A stretch of DNA of 60,473 nucleotides from Propionibacteriaceae bacterium (GTDB taxonomy: Bacteria > Actinomycetota > Actinomycetes > Propionibacteriales > Propionibacteriaceae), in the NCBI GenBank assembly GCA_009779115.1, contig WREX01000002.1, positions 1 through 60,473 on the forward strand, read 5' to 3'. The notes under the pieces are model-generated. The model saw only the letters and a program-made list of their open reading frames with translations. It was not told where the DNA came from and did not search any database. The stretch's first letter is position 1. Each line of letters opens with the position of its first letter. Below, in pieces: positions 60,275-60,473 of this stretch. Made by a program: the position numbers and the translations under genes.

Positions 60275-60473
60275 ATGACAGTGACCACCTCCTCCGACCT
60301 CAGTGAAATAATTGGCGAGTTGAAACGCGCACTGGGTGACGAGTACGTCATGACTGACTACCACCAAAGGGCAATCCGAACATTCAGTGCGGCCCCCATG
60401 GGCGTGCACTTGTGGAAGGATTTGCTTCCCGACGTGGTTGTCATGCCGGCATCGACCGCTGAGGTCGTGGCGA
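60275..60473 (+). CDS. FAD-linked oxidase, N-terminal part (glycolate/D-lactate dehydrogenase-like)
   Basis: The first 66 codons only; cut by the window end. ATG 60275 after AAGGAGG. LKRALGDEYVMTDYHQRAIRTFSAAPMG.. LPDVVVMPASTAEVVA matches the start of the PCMH-type FAD domain of GlcD/DLD oxidases (P..V..P.S.EEVV). Probable 2-hydroxy-acid dehydrogenase; the catalytic domain is not visible. Confidence 0.7.
   Translation, partial: MTVTTSSDLSEIIGELKRALGDEYVMTDYHQRAIRTFSAAPMGVHLWKDLLPDVVVMPASTAEVVA

Overview
The window (60.5 kb, GC-rich) looks like chromosomal DNA of a high-GC Gram-positive actinobacterium, plausibly a relative of the Propionibacteriaceae. Support for this is a SecA2-type ATPase, an LAXTG-type cell-wall sorting signal, GTG starts, DUF222/13E12 HNH genes, FCD-GntR regulators and archaeal/SipW-type signal processing. 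Species cannot be fixed from sequence alone. I see no rRNA, tRNA, CRISPR array or complete insertion sequence.

1-7.8 kb: a LacI-type regulator converges on a minus-strand operon that begins at 7548. It encodes a small unknown protein, an AHL-lactonase-like metallo-beta-lactamase-fold hydrolase, and a carbohydrate-type (CUT2) ABC importer (ATPase, two permeases, lipoprotein binding protein). 7.8-13.4 kb: a large IPT/TIG surface protein with an abrupt C-terminus, then SecA2. 13.5-15.6 kb: DadA-like oxidase, 4-OT tautomerase and SDR. 15.7-26.9 kb: an aromatic/ketone catabolic block. It holds an AAHS-like MFS importer, then an operon of FAH-family hydrolase, phenol-hydroxylase-like flavoprotein, 4-hydroxyacetophenone-type Baeyer-Villiger monooxygenase and carboxylesterase. 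An FCD-GntR regulator is divergent from a thiolase / 3-oxoacid CoA-transferase operon that would finish a beta-ketoadipate-like route. No ring-cleavage dioxygenase is in the window.

27.1-29.9 kb: a wall-anchored protein with four tandem rubrerythrin-like domains, then an AbrB/VapC toxin-antitoxin pair. 30.8-48.1 kb is the most unusual region. It has twelve paralogous secreted proteins with an alternate (TasA/camelysin-like, ..STYALWS..) signal peptide, two more divergent members, two membrane-anchored beta-rich companions, and one SipW/ER-type signal peptidase. Most paralogs, and the peptidase, are preceded by a recurrent 5' leader. The leader consists of a promoter-like block (CTTGAA..GGTATAGTGG), a hairpin with a G-rich loop, a second hairpin with compensatory base changes, and a third pairing just before the ribosome binding site. 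I read it as an expanded TasA-like surface-fibre locus coordinated by an apparently uncharacterised structured leader.

48.3-57.7 kb: a membrane-bound uptake [NiFe]-hydrogenase (Tat-exported small subunit, large subunit, b-type cytochrome, maturation protease) with hypA, a large-subunit-like accessory gene and hypC, followed directly by tatB, tatA and tatC. The cytochrome carries an N-terminal piece resembling a P-type ATPase nucleotide-binding domain. 57.7-60.5 kb: a lipoprotein, a DUF222/HNH protein and the start of an FAD-linked oxidase cut by the window edge. A dispersed palindromic element (core TGCACCGATTGCTGGCGTCGC) occurs four times, at gene borders.
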